DNA of 64,000 nt from Pseudomonadota bacterium (GTDB lineage Bacteria; Pseudomonadota; Gammaproteobacteria; Burkholderiales; Rhodocyclaceae): contig QQUN01000027.1 of assembly GCA_008501585.1 (NCBI GenBank), positions 100,043 through 164,042 of the forward strand, written 5' to 3'. Within the stretch, counting starts at the first letter, position 1; each line of letters starts with the position of its first letter. Made by a program: the position numbers and the translations under genes. A model generated the notes under the pieces. The model saw only the letters and a program-made list of their open reading frames with translations, had not been told where the DNA came from and made no database searches. Positions 18,675-29,857 of this stretch are shown here, piece by piece.

Positions 18675-19952
18675 ATGACCTGGCCGTTCCTGCCCGCGTG
18701 GCCGCCCGATTTCAACGGCTTTGTCCTGTTCGGCCTGCTCATGCTCGCCGGCCTGGTGGGCGGCGAGCTGGCGCATCGTAGCGGCTTTCTGCCCCGCATT
18801 ACCGGCTTCATCGCCATCGGTTTCGTCCTCGGCCCGAGCGTGGCCGGCCTGGTCACCCCGGAAATGCTCGACGGGGCGCAGGTGTTTGTGGATGTTGCGC
18901 TGGGCCTGATCCTGTTCCAGCTCGGGCGGCTGCTCGACCTGTCGCTTGCCTGGCGCGAGCGGCCGTTGCTGGCAGCGGCAGTGGCGGAGGCCGGCCTGGC
19001 CTTTGCCGCGGTGTTCCTGGTCCTGATGCAGTTCGACATCGCACCCATCCAGGCCGCCGTGGCTGCGGCCATCGGCATTTCGTCATCACCGGCGGTGGTG
19101 CTGCTGGTGGTGCGCGAACTCGGCGCCAAGGGGCCGCTGACCGATCGCAGCCTGATGCTGGTGGCGATGAACAACATCTTCTCCTTCCTCGCCTATACGG
19201 CCTTGCTGCCGTTCATCCATTACGCGCACAACTCGGGCTGGGAGGTCGCCGTGCTCGAGCCGCTCTATGTGCTGGGCGTGTCGGTGGGGATCGCCGGCGT
19301 GTTTTCGTGGTTGCTGCTGCAGCTGGCGCGCTTGCTGCCGAAGGAGGAGACCACGCAGTTTGCGTTGCTGATCGGCATGATCGTCGGCACCGTCGGCGTG
19401 GCGCAGCTGGCCAATGCGTCGATGCTGCTGAGCCTGCTGGCGCTGGGCGTCATGACACGCAATCTGGATCGCCAGTCGCATGTGCTGCCCGTGGATTTTG
19501 GCAGCGGCGGCGAGATTTTCTTTGTCATCCTGTTCGTGGTGGCCGGCGCGCGCCTGCACCTGTCCGATCTGAGCTCGGCTGGCTTCGCTGCGGTGGCGTT
19601 CGTGCTCGCGCGTTTCGCGGGCAAGAGCCTCGGGGTGATGATCCTGACCCGCGGCGGGCTGGACGTGCGCCAGTCGGCGCTGACCGGCCTGACCCTGGTG
19701 CCCATGGCCGGCATGGCGATCGGGCTCACGCAGATGACGGCGGCGCGCTACCCGGAATTCGCCGCGACCTTGTCGGCCATCGTGCTGGGCGCTATCGTCA
19801 TTCTCGAAACGATCGGGCCGGTGCTGACCGAGTACGCCCTCAAGCGCAGCGGTGAAGTCCCCAGCCCCGATGCGCGCGCCGACGCCGCCGATGGCCCGCC
19901 CATGAGCCGGCCGCCGGCGTCGCCAGACCAGCCGGAGGGCGGTGATGCGTAA
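18675..19952 (+). CDS. CPA2-family cation:proton antiporter
   Basis: A 425-residue membrane protein with 12 or 13 predicted helices and the sodium/hydrogen-exchanger fold of CPA2 (KefB/KefC, MagA) proteins. GFIAIGFVLGPSVAGL and the broken-helix region GISSSPAVVLLVVREL are visible. It lacks the C-terminal RCK/TrkA-N domain of full KefC, ending instead in a short polar tail (residues about 400-425). Substrate (potassium or sodium) cannot be assigned. Its stop overlaps the next small gene, which suggests an operon with MarR upstream. Confidence 0.85.
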   Translation: MTWPFLPAWPPDFNGFVLFGLLMLAGLVGGELAHRSGFLPRITGFIAIGFVLGPSVAGLVTPEMLDGAQVFVDVALGLILFQLGRLLDLSLAWRERPLLAAAVAEAGLAFAAVFLVLMQFDIAPIQAAVAAAIGISSSPAVVLLVVRELGAKGPLTDRSLMLVAMNNIFSFLAYTALLPFIHYAHNSGWEVAVLEPLYVLGVSVGIAGVFSWLLLQLARLLPKEETTQFALLIGMIVGTVGVAQLANASMLLSLLALGVMTRNLDRQSHVLPVDFGSGGEIFFVILFVVAGARLHLSDLSSAGFAAVAFVLARFAGKSLGVMILTRGGLDVRQSALTGLTLVPMAGMAIGLTQMTAARYPEFAATLSAIVLGAIVILETIGPVLTEYALKRSGEVPSPDARADAADGPPMSRPPASPDQPEGGDA

Positions 19953-20244
19953 TGTGCTGTTGACGGTGTCGGTGGTTCTGGCCGCAGTCTTCATGCTGCA
20001 GAACTTTCATTCCATCGAACTGAGCTTTGTGGTCTGGCACTTCCAGACGACGGTGGCGATGGCCTTGCTGTGGGCCGTCGTGCTCGGTGGCGTGATCGGT
20101 GTGCTGGCCATGCTGCCGTGGACCTTGCGGACACGGCGGGAGGCGCGCCACATTCGCCAGCAGCTGGACGCCGCGGCCGCCTTGCCCAAGCCGCCGGCCG
20201 CGCCGGACCCTCGCGCCGCCCATCCTCCGGCGCGGCCGCGATGA
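19945..20244 (+). CDS. Small LapA-domain membrane protein
   Basis: A 99-residue protein with two transmembrane helices (about residues 3-19 and 36-60), then a basic, Pro/Ala-rich cytoplasmic tail. The pattern NFHSIELSFVVWHFQTTVAMALLWAVVLGGVIG resembles the LapA (lipopolysaccharide assembly) domain. The ATG at 19945 overlaps the antiporter stop by eight bases. Function in LPS turnover is a family inference; it is not next to lapB here. Confidence 0.7.
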   Translation: MRNVLLTVSVVLAAVFMLQNFHSIELSFVVWHFQTTVAMALLWAVVLGGVIGVLAMLPWTLRTRREARHIRQQLDAAAALPKPPAAPDPRAAHPPARPR

Positions 20245-20351
20245 ATGCTCAGCGCGGCTGGTCGCAGCCTCTGCGGATCGTTGGCAGGACCGGTGTGTCG
20301 CCAATGCGCATCGCTGGGCGGCGTCGGCGACGGTCGTGGTGGGGGACTGCC

Positions 20352-20379
20352 TGAACCTACCAGTTTGAACCTACCAGTT
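20352..20379. repeat. Tandem 14-bp duplication over a stop codon
   Basis: TGAACCTACCAGTT occurs twice without a gap (20352-20365 and 20366-20379). The second copy contains the stop codon and last two codons of the minus-strand gene that begins at 20682, so the duplication lies at that gene's 3' end. Confidence 0.85.
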
Positions 20380-20682
20380 GCGGCGAATGCGGTTGCGGTG
20401 CTGGACGTCGCTGGGCAGCAGTTTCTGCATGGCTTCCAGGCGCTGTTCGAGCATCCTGGCGGCTTCGTCGAAGGTGCTGCGATTGAGTTGTGGTAGCTCG
20501 CTCTGGCGGGCAATGAGGCGGGCGAACAGCTCGATGTGATGCTTGCGCTGCTGGCTGTCTGCCGGCAGGAATACGCCGAGGCTGGCCTTTTCGAGCGTGT
20601 CGAGTACCTTCAGCCGGCGCTCGACGCGGCGCAGATAGCGGCTTTGTGGGTCCTGGGCGACAGACGGTGACGGATCCGGCAT
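20371..20682 (-). CDS. Hypothetical protein, charged and helical
   Basis: A 103-residue protein that I do not recognise. It is rich in Arg, Glu, Gln and Leu with no hydrophobic segment, and probably forms a helical bundle (YLRRVERRLKVLDTLEKASL, later EAARMLEQRLEAMQKLL). The ATG at 20682 is chosen because the upstream in-frame stretch to 20880 is Pro/Arg-rich and not protein-like. It stands alone between the LapA-domain gene (opposite strand) and the DJ-1/PfpI gene. A tandem duplication sits at its 3' end. Confidence 0.6.
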   Translation of the reverse strand: MPDPSPSVAQDPQSRYLRRVERRLKVLDTLEKASLGVFLPADSQQRKHHIELFARLIARQSELPQLNRSTFDEAARMLEQRLEAMQKLLPSDVQHRNRIRRNW

Positions 20683-20828
20683 GGCGGGTCTCCTCGGTGC
20701 GGAAGTCGGCAGACATCGGCCCCGGTGCGGGGCGACCGACGCGTCGAAACTAGCACAAAGGCCGGGCGGCCGGCGCCGTGTTCCCGCTGCCCGGCCGGCG
20801 GGGGGCGCCGGCCGGGGGCATGGCGCGT

Positions 20829-21410
20829 TCAGGCGTGGTGGATGCTCGTGCCGAGCAGGGCCAGGAATTGCGCGATCCACTGCGGATGGGCGGGCCAGGC
20901 GGGGGCGGAAACCAGGTTGCCGTCGGTCATGGCGGCGTCGACCGCGATCCCCTCATAGTGGCCGCCGGCGGCGCGCACATCGGGCCCGCAGGCCGGGTAG
21001 GCCGTGCAGTGCCTGCCGCGCAGCACATCCGCCGCGGCAAGCACCTGCAGGCCGTGGCACACCGCGGCAATCGGCTTTTTGGCCTGGTCGAAGTGGCGCA
21101 CGATATCGAGCACGCGCGCGTTGAGCCGGATGTATTCGGGCGCCCGCCCGCCGGGGATGCACAGGCCGTCGTAGTCGGCCGGATCGATGGCGTCGAAGCT
21201 GGCGTTGAGGGTGAAGTTGTGGCCGCGCTTCTCGGTGTAGGTCTGGTCGCCCTCGAAATCGTGGATGGCGGTGGCGATCTGCTCGCCCGCCTGTTTGTCG
21301 GGGCAGACGGCATGCACCGTGTAGCCGACGGCGAGCAGGGCCTGGAAGGGCACCATCAGCTCATAGTCTTCAACGAAATCGCCGGCCAGAATCAGAATCT
21401 TGCGTGTCAT
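20829..21410 (-). CDS. DJ-1/PfpI-family protein
   Basis: A 193-residue protein with the DJ-1/PfpI glutamine-amidotransferase-like fold. The nucleophile elbow [17 protein letters not shown] gives the reactive Cys and neighbouring His; an early acidic residue in GDFVEDYE and the GGRAPEY segment complete the usual triad region. Family members include PfpI-type stress proteins and proposed glyoxalase/deglycase enzymes; which activity applies here is open. ATG 21410 is preceded by GGAGGAGATCCCA, a strong ribosome site. Confidence 0.85.
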   Translation of the reverse strand: MTRKILILAGDFVEDYELMVPFQALLAVGYTVHAVCPDKQAGEQIATAIHDFEGDQTYTEKRGHNFTLNASFDAIDPADYDGLCIPGGRAPEYIRLNARVLDIVRHFDQAKKPIAAVCHGLQVLAAADVLRGRHCTAYPACGPDVRAAGGHYEGIAVDAAMTDGNLVSAPAWPAHPQWIAQFLALLGTSIHHA

Positions 21411-21526
21411 TGGGATCTCCTCCTGAAGGTGGGTGCCGCGCGGCAATGACATCGCCGCGACGGCAACTACACTGTAGGGAGTCGACGGCGCGTCGGGGTA
21501 GTAGCGCGGTGCTACAAGGAGAGGCT

Positions 21527-21823
21527 ATGTGCAATCTGTATTCCGGCCAGGATCCGGCCAGCTATGAAACCGTGAAGCGGTCGGTTCGCCTCAACGGCCA
21601 TGTGACCAGCGTGGCGCTGGAGCGGCAGTTCTGGGACATCCTGGAGCGCCTGGCGGCGACCGAAGGCTTCAGCCTGGCGCAGTTTCTTGCCCGGCTGCAC
21701 GATGAGCACCTGGCGCGGCATGGCGATGTCAGCAACTTCTCGTCGCTGCTGCGGGTGGCTTGCACCATTTACCTGGGCCGGGGTGAGCGTGCCTCTGGCG
21801 AGGTGTCGGCCGAAGCGGCCTGA
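21527..21823 (+). CDS. Ribbon-helix-helix domain protein
   Basis: A 98-residue protein matching the RHH_4 type: a basic beta strand (KRSVRLNGHVTSVALE) followed by two helices (FWDILERLAATEGFSLAQFLARL) and a C-terminal NFSSLLRVACTIYL segment. Such proteins are presumed DNA-binding dimers; no target is known. The ATG at 21527 is preceded by AAGGAGAGG. It is divergent from the DJ-1/PfpI gene and converges with the diguanylate cyclase gene. Confidence 0.75.
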   Translation: MCNLYSGQDPASYETVKRSVRLNGHVTSVALERQFWDILERLAATEGFSLAQFLARLHDEHLARHGDVSNFSSLLRVACTIYLGRGERASGEVSAEAA

Positions 21824-21831
21824 GCGGCGGT

Positions 21832-24375
21832 TCAGGCGGCCCGGGCGGGGCGGGGCTGTCCCGGCGGTTGCGCCGATGGGCGGCCGATCAGATAGCCCTG
21901 CGCATAGTCGATGCCGATCTCGTCGAGCAGGGTGAGGATCTCGGCGTTTTCGACAAACTCGGCGATGACCTCGATGTCCAGCTGGCGGGCCAGGGCGGTG
22001 ATGCTGCGCACGAAGACCTGGTCGCGCTCGTTGTGGAGCATGTTGGCGACGAAATCGCCCTCGATCTTGAGGAAGTCGAAGGTGAAGTTGCGCAGGTAGT
22101 GGAAGGAGGAGAAGCCGGAGCCGAAATCGTCGATGGCCAGCTTGAAGCCTTCCGAGCGCAGTTCGGACAGGAAGCGCTGCATCAGGCTGAGGTTCTTGAC
22201 GGTGTCGCGCTCGGTGATTTCGAACACGATGCGCTCGGCCGGGAAGCCCGAGGCGGCGACGATGCTGCGTAGCGTGGCGGTGAATTCCGACAGTACCAGT
22301 GCACGCGGGGAGAGGTTGAAGAACAGATAGCCGTCGTAGTCGGTTTCTGCCACCCGGGCCAGCGCGGCCTCGATCACGATGGCGTCGAGGCGGTGGATGA
22401 CGCCGACCTTCTCGGCGATCTCGATGAACTGGTCGGCGCGGATCACCTCGCCGTTGATCTCGATGCGCGAGAGCACTTCCACCGCCGCCACCCGCTTGCT
22501 GCCGATGGCCATGATCGGCTGGAAGTACGGCGTGACGCGCTTCTCCTCCACCGCGGCGAGCACCGCCACGCCCATCTCGGACAGGTCGCGGAACACCGTC
22601 ATCACGTCGGCGTTGGTTGGCAGGCGGACCCGCTCCTTACCTTCGGCCTTGGCGCGGTACATCATGGTGTCGGCGAACAGGAACAGGTCTTTCGCGTCGG
22701 CCGCGTGGTCCGGGTACACCGCCACGCCGATCGACGCCGAGGCATGCAGACGGTCGCCGTTGCTGGCCTCGATGGACACATTGCGCGCTACATCCAGCAC
22801 CCGTTGGGCCACGGTATAGCCCTGTTCCATGTCGGCTTCGGGCAGCACCACGACGAACTCGTCGCCGCCGTAGCGGGCAAAGATGTCGCCCGGGCGCAGT
22901 GCTTCGCCAACCCCGGTGGCGAACTGCTGCAGGAAGCGGTCGCCACAGGCGTGGCCGTAGTGGTCGTTGATCAGCTTGAAGTTGTCGAGGTCGAGCAGCA
23001 ACAGGGTAAAGGGGGCCGCGTGGCGCTGGCTGCGGCCGATCTCGTAGCCGAGCAGTTCCCAGAACACGCGCTGGTTGTAGAGGCCGGTGAGCGGGTCGCG
23101 GGTGGCGTAGTACTCCAGGTCGCGGGTGTACTTGTGGATGGCCTTGATCGAGCCGACCACGTTGAGCAGGGTCGACAGGATGCTCTCGAGCACCAGCATG
23201 TGAGTCTGGTCGGTGAGGGTGTCGGCATGCACCCCGATGCCGACGATGCCGCCGATCTTGGGCTGCTCGACGAACAGCGACTTGACCTTGAGCGCCAGCT
23301 CGGTGGTGTCCACCGTCGCCGATAGCGCGGCGTCGCTGTTGTGGTGGTGGCGCAGCGTGACTTCGGCCGGGCCGGACAGCCGGGGATGGTGCTGGACCGC
23401 GTCTGAGATCTGCCGCTCGACCATTGCCCGCAGTGCATCGCTGGGCCGACCGTGCCAGAACACCTCGACATCGAAGGCTTCGTCGTCGATCTGGAAGACC
23501 GAGAACAGCACATGCACTTCGATCACCGCGTTGATGTCGGTGAGCAGCTGGTTGACGTACTCGCGCCAGTCGCGGATCACGTCGGAGGTGATGACGAATT
23601 TCTCGAGCAGCCCGATCTCGAACAGCAGGATGTCCTTGTCCACCGCGATCGCGCGCAGGCGCATGGCGAGCGTGCCCAGCGCATTCTGGATGCGGGAGAT
23701 TTCGGTGAAAGGCTGGGTGTCGGTCGGATTGCTGAGCGCCTTGAGGTCGGCGATGCTGCCGATGGTATTGACCTGCTCTTCAACGGCCTCGACGCTGCGG
23801 CCGATGCGGCGGCTGACCCACCAGACCCCGCCCGAGGCGATGCCGATGCCCAGCAGGATGCTCGGCATGGCGCTGAAGAAGAACGCCCACAGCGCTTCGG
23901 AGACCACCTGCGACAGCGGCGCCCGCACCTCGATGGCGCCGAGCACCTGCCCTTCCGTCGCCAGGTTGTGGCAGGTCAGGCAACGCGTTTCGGCGACCAG
24001 CGGGAAAATGCTGCGCAGGTTGCCCTTGATGACTTGTTCGCTCGGCGCGCCGCGTGTCAGCACCTCGCGCAGCAGCGGGTCGCTGCCGCGTTCGTCGGCC
24101 GCGCCCGGGGCCGTTGCCGCATGGATGCGGATGGTCATGTCGGGGTTGCTGGCGCGCAGGGCGGCATTGAAGGCCCGGGCCTGGTCCGGATACCAGCCGG
24201 TATTCATGACCTCGTAGAGCATGGCCCGGGTCAGGCGGGCGCTTTCTTCTGCCTGGCTGCGGGCATGGCGGGTCAGCGTCTCTTCGAATCCGCTGCCGAC
24301 GGCATACCAGCTGCCGCCGACGAACACGAGCCCGACCACGGCCGAAGTCAGCAGAATGAAGAAGCGGATGCTCAT
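21832..24375 (-). CDS. Membrane GGDEF-EAL protein with a periplasmic haem-type CxxCH motif
   Basis: The 847-residue protein has TM1 at about 5-25, a periplasmic DUF3365/Tll0287-like domain with CLTCH at 132-136, TM2 at about 163-184, a linker/GAF-like region (250-400), then GGDEF and EAL domains. The GGDEF site (503-507) is intact, with an RxxD inhibitory site at 494-497. The EAL signature reads EVL (633-635); NLSP, EITE, DDFGSG (749-754) and the catalytic Lys are present, so both cyclic-di-GMP synthesis and breakdown are possible. The periplasmic CxxCH suggests covalent haem and redox or gas sensing (inference). Single gene, downstream of uvrA. Confidence 0.9.
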   Translation of the reverse strand: MSIRFFILLTSAVVGLVFVGGSWYAVGSGFEETLTRHARSQAEESARLTRAMLYEVMNTGWYPDQARAFNAALRASNPDMTIRIHAATAPGAADERGSDPLLREVLTRGAPSEQVIKGNLRSIFPLVAETRCLTCHNLATEGQVLGAIEVRAPLSQVVSEALWAFFFSAMPSILLGIGIASGGVWWVSRRIGRSVEAVEEQVNTIGSIADLKALSNPTDTQPFTEISRIQNALGTLAMRLRAIAVDKDILLFEIGLLEKFVITSDVIRDWREYVNQLLTDINAVIEVHVLFSVFQIDDEAFDVEVFWHGRPSDALRAMVERQISDAVQHHPRLSGPAEVTLRHHHNSDAALSATVDTTELALKVKSLFVEQPKIGGIVGIGVHADTLTDQTHMLVLESILSTLLNVVGSIKAIHKYTRDLEYYATRDPLTGLYNQRVFWELLGYEIGRSQRHAAPFTLLLLDLDNFKLINDHYGHACGDRFLQQFATGVGEALRPGDIFARYGGDEFVVVLPEADMEQGYTVAQRVLDVARNVSIEASNGDRLHASASIGVAVYPDHAADAKDLFLFADTMMYRAKAEGKERVRLPTNADVMTVFRDLSEMGVAVLAAVEEKRVTPYFQPIMAIGSKRVAAVEVLSRIEINGEVIRADQFIEIAEKVGVIHRLDAIVIEAALARVAETDYDGYLFFNLSPRALVLSEFTATLRSIVAASGFPAERIVFEITERDTVKNLSLMQRFLSELRSEGFKLAIDDFGSGFSSFHYLRNFTFDFLKIEGDFVANMLHNERDQVFVRSITALARQLDIEVIAEFVENAEILTLLDEIGIDYAQGYLIGRPSAQPPGQPRPARAA

Positions 24376-24482
24376 GGCGCGGCCGTGGGCAGGAAATGGG
24401 GATTCAACGCTACCCGCCTTGTGAGATGATGAATTTGCGCTGAATCAAATATTTCGTTACATCTGCTTGAAGCTATTGTGTT

Positions 24483-27320
<2,838 letters not shown>

Positions 27321-27470
27321 GCCAGGCTTTGTAACCGAGTGGAGGCTGCACCAGGGCAGGTCGATTGAGATCCCGCCGGCCAGCCTGTCAGTCGATCGTG
27401 CACTGCAGCCCGCCGGGCGCAACCTGCTAATATACGCAATTCACTTCGCCCGGACCAAGTTTCGTCCCCC

Positions 27471-28826
27471 ATGGCCGATACCGACACCATGACATCCGCC
27501 GAACGGCGCACCGGCGCGTCGCTGGCAGGCATCTTCGGCCTGCGCATGCTCGGCCTGTTCCTGATCCTGCCCGTGTTCGCGGTCTACGCACGCGCTCTGC
27601 CGGGCGGCGACAACCTCACCCTGGTGGGGCTGGCGCTGGGCATCTACGGCCTCACCCAGGCGTGCTTCCAGATTCCCTTCGGTATCGCCTCCGACCGCTT
27701 CGGGCGCAAGCCGGTCATCATCTTCGGCCTGCTGCTGTTTGCCGCCGGCTCGGCCATGGCCGCAATGGCCCACAGCCTGCCGTGGATCATCGCCGGTCGC
27801 GCCCTGCAGGGCGCCGGCGCCATCTCCGCCGCGGTCACCGCGCTGGCGGCCGACCTCACCCGTGAGCAGCACCGCACCAAGGTGATGGCCATGATCGGCT
27901 CCAGCATCGGGCTGGTGTTCGCCATCTCGCTGGTCGCCGCACCCCTGCTCTATGCCGCCATCGGCATGGCGGGCATCTTCTGGATGACTGCCGGCCTGGC
28001 GCTGTTCGCCATCGTGGTGCTGCGTCGCGTGGTGCCCAATCCGCCGCGGGTCGAGGCCCGGCCGGTGCGCTTTGCCGGGGTGCTGCGCGACACCCAGTTG
28101 CTGCGCCTCAACCTCGGCATCTTCACCCTGCACACGGTGCAGATGGCCATGTTCGTGGTGGTGCCCGCCGCGCTGGTGGCGCGGGGCAACCTGCCGATTG
28201 CCGAGCACTGGAAGATCTACCTGCCGGCGGTGCTGGTCAGCTTCGCGCTGATGATTCCCGCCATCATCGTGGCCGAGCGCAAGAACCGGCTCAAACCCAT
28301 CTTCATGGCAGCCATCGCCTTGCTCTCTCTCTCCCAGATCGGCCTGCTGTTTGGTCGCGAACAGCTGTGGCAGATGGCGGCGCTGCTGGTCGCCTTCTTC
28401 GTTGCCTTCAATATTCTCGAAGCCACGCTGCCCTCGCTGGTCTCGCGCGTCGCGCCGCCGGCCTCCAAGGGCGCGGCGCTGGGCGTCTACAACACCAGCC
28501 AGGCCATCGGCCTGTTTCTCGGCGGCATGCTCGGCGGTGCGCTCAGCCAGCATCTCGGGCCGGACAGCGTGTTTGTGGTGACTGCACTGATGGCCCTGCT
28601 GTGGCTCGGCGTGGCCATGACCATGCTGCCGCCGCCCAAAGTGGCCACGCGCAGCTACCCGATCGCCGCCACGGTAGACATCGACGCCGTACGCCGGCAA
28701 ATTCTCGATTTGCCGGGCGTGCGCGAAGCCGTCATCGAACATGATGCGCGCATGGCGCATCTCAAAGTCAATCTGGACCGGTGGGACGAATCCCGCCTGC
28801 GCCAACTCATCGGAGGAGAAGTCTGA
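27471..28826 (+). CDS. YajR-like MFS transporter with C-terminal YAM-type domain
   Basis: A 451-residue protein with 12 transmembrane segments and the MFS loop signature [11 protein letters not shown] after helix 2. The last 60 or so residues ([38 protein letters not shown]) form a ferredoxin-like, HMA-resembling domain, as in the YAM domain of E. coli YajR. The substrate is unknown, though YajR-type proteins are thought to be drug or metabolite/proton antiporters. The uvrA-MFS-ssb order is common in beta- and gammaproteobacteria. ssb follows within two bases. Confidence 0.88.
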   Translation: MADTDTMTSAERRTGASLAGIFGLRMLGLFLILPVFAVYARALPGGDNLTLVGLALGIYGLTQACFQIPFGIASDRFGRKPVIIFGLLLFAAGSAMAAMAHSLPWIIAGRALQGAGAISAAVTALAADLTREQHRTKVMAMIGSSIGLVFAISLVAAPLLYAAIGMAGIFWMTAGLALFAIVVLRRVVPNPPRVEARPVRFAGVLRDTQLLRLNLGIFTLHTVQMAMFVVVPAALVARGNLPIAEHWKIYLPAVLVSFALMIPAIIVAERKNRLKPIFMAAIALLSLSQIGLLFGREQLWQMAALLVAFFVAFNILEATLPSLVSRVAPPASKGAALGVYNTSQAIGLFLGGMLGGALSQHLGPDSVFVVTALMALLWLGVAMTMLPPPKVATRSYPIAATVDIDAVRRQILDLPGVREAVIEHDARMAHLKVNLDRWDESRLRQLIGGEV

Positions 28827-28827
28827 A

Positions 28828-29337
28828 ATGGCATCGGTCAATAAAGTGATTCTGGTCGGCAACCTGGGGCGTGACCCGGAGATCCGCTACGCCCCATCCG
28901 GCGACGCCATCTGCAATGTCAGCATCGCCACCACGGACACCTGGAAGGACAAGCAGACCGGCGAGAAGAAGGAAGCCACCGAATGGCACCGCGTGGTGTT
29001 CTTCGGCAAGCTGGCCGAAATCGTCGGGCAATACCTCAAGAAAGGCCGTGCCATCTATGTTGAAGGCCGCCTGCAGACCCGCAAGTGGCAAGACCAGAAC
29101 GGCCAGGACCGCTACACCACCGAGATCCGCGCCACCGAAATGCAGATGCTCGGCGGCCGTGACAGTGGCGGTGGTGGCGGCGACGCGCCGATGGACGACG
29201 GCGGCTACGACCAGCGCCCGGCCAGCCGCCCCGCGCCGCAACAGCAGCGCCCTCAGCAAGGCGGCGGCAACCGTCCGGCACCGGCCAGTGGGTCGGGCGG
29301 CGGGTTCGGGGATTTCGACGACGATATTCCGTTCTGA
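28828..29337 (+). CDS. ssb: Single-stranded DNA-binding protein
   Basis: The 169-residue SSB has an N-terminal OB-fold ([21 protein letters not shown], then [15 protein letters not shown]) to about residue 112, a flexible Gly/Pro/Gln linker, and the acidic tip DFDDDIPF that docks repair and replication partners. ATG 28828 has GGAGGAG nearby; an in-frame extension reads into the MFS gene. A strong terminator follows. Confidence 0.97.
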   Translation: MASVNKVILVGNLGRDPEIRYAPSGDAICNVSIATTDTWKDKQTGEKKEATEWHRVVFFGKLAEIVGQYLKKGRAIYVEGRLQTRKWQDQNGQDRYTTEIRATEMQMLGGRDSGGGGGDAPMDDGGYDQRPASRPAPQQQRPQQGGGNRPAPASGSGGGFGDFDDDIPF

Positions 29338-29363
29338 GCACGGGGTGTTTCAGAGAAGATGTC

Positions 29364-29397
29364 AAAGCGGAGTTCCCCTGCGGGAACTCCGCTTTTT
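29364..29397 (+). terminator. Intrinsic terminator of ssb
   Basis: A perfect 14-bp stem (AAAGCGGAGTTCCC / GGGAACTCCGCTTT), loop CTGC, T-run to 29397. It starts about 27 bp after the ssb stop. Confidence 0.92.
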
Positions 29398-29420
29398 GCT
29401 TTTCTTCAGGGAGTGGAAGC

Positions 29421-29690
29421 ATGGGAACGTTGTTCGATCAGCCTCGCCGCGAAATGAGAAGTGTAGCCACCGACCAGATCGATTCTTTTCTTCAAGAGCT
29501 CGTTACGCTATCGAAAAAGCACGGTGTGCCAGTAGCCGACGTGATCGCAGCAGCAAATGTGCTTCAGCTCAAGAGGAAAAATGACCTCGCCGTGGGAAAT
29601 GGTGACGTATTTGATGAGCAGATGGCGAGCCTTGGTGAAGTGATTCGCGAAGTGGCGTCAGCTCTACGGGATATAAAGAGTCCCGGTTGA
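29421..29690 (+). CDS. Hypothetical protein of atypical composition
   Basis: An 89-residue protein that I cannot assign. It is soluble and helix-rich (TDQIDSFLQELVTLSKKHG, later SLGEVIREVASALRDI). A GGGAG site lies upstream of the ATG at 29421. Its codons use far more A/T in third positions than neighbouring genes (for example AAA, GAT, ATA, TTC/TTT mixtures), and it sits between the ssb terminator and a large inverted repeat, so recent acquisition is possible. Confidence 0.6.
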   Translation: MGTLFDQPRREMRSVATDQIDSFLQELVTLSKKHGVPVADVIAAANVLQLKRKNDLAVGNGDVFDEQMASLGEVIREVASALRDIKSPG

Positions 29691-29723
29691 TCTGTGTCTT
29701 GCGTCGAGAAGGCCGGAGCAAGC

Positions 29724-29834
29724 GTAGCCCGGATGGAGCGCAGCGGAATCCGGGACCGATCGCTGGTTGAGCAATGATGCATCGAGTTTGAGCAACCGCT
29801 GCTCCCGGATTCCGCTGCGCTCCATCCGGGCTAC
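29724..29834. repeat. Long inverted repeat, REP-like
   Basis: Perfect 32-bp arms at 29724-29755 and 29803-29834 (outer ends GTAGCCCGGATGGAGCGCAG and its complement), 47-bp spacer. The flanking bases (GAGAAGGCC / GGCTTCTC) pair further with one gap. Similar GTAGCCCGGAT elements are dispersed in many proteobacterial genomes (general knowledge); no transposase is inside. Confidence 0.9.
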
Positions 29835-29857
29835 GGCTTCTCTCTGATGGTGGTGGT

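Noticed and set aside
21832..24375. Degenerate, inactive EAL domain because of EVL
   Set aside because: EVL occurs in active members, and the other catalytic motifs (NLSP, DDFGSG, Lys) are present, so inactivity cannot be claimed.
27321..27470. LexA (SOS) box between uvrA and the MFS gene
   Set aside because: A CTGT is present near 27386, but no properly spaced ACAG partner follows.
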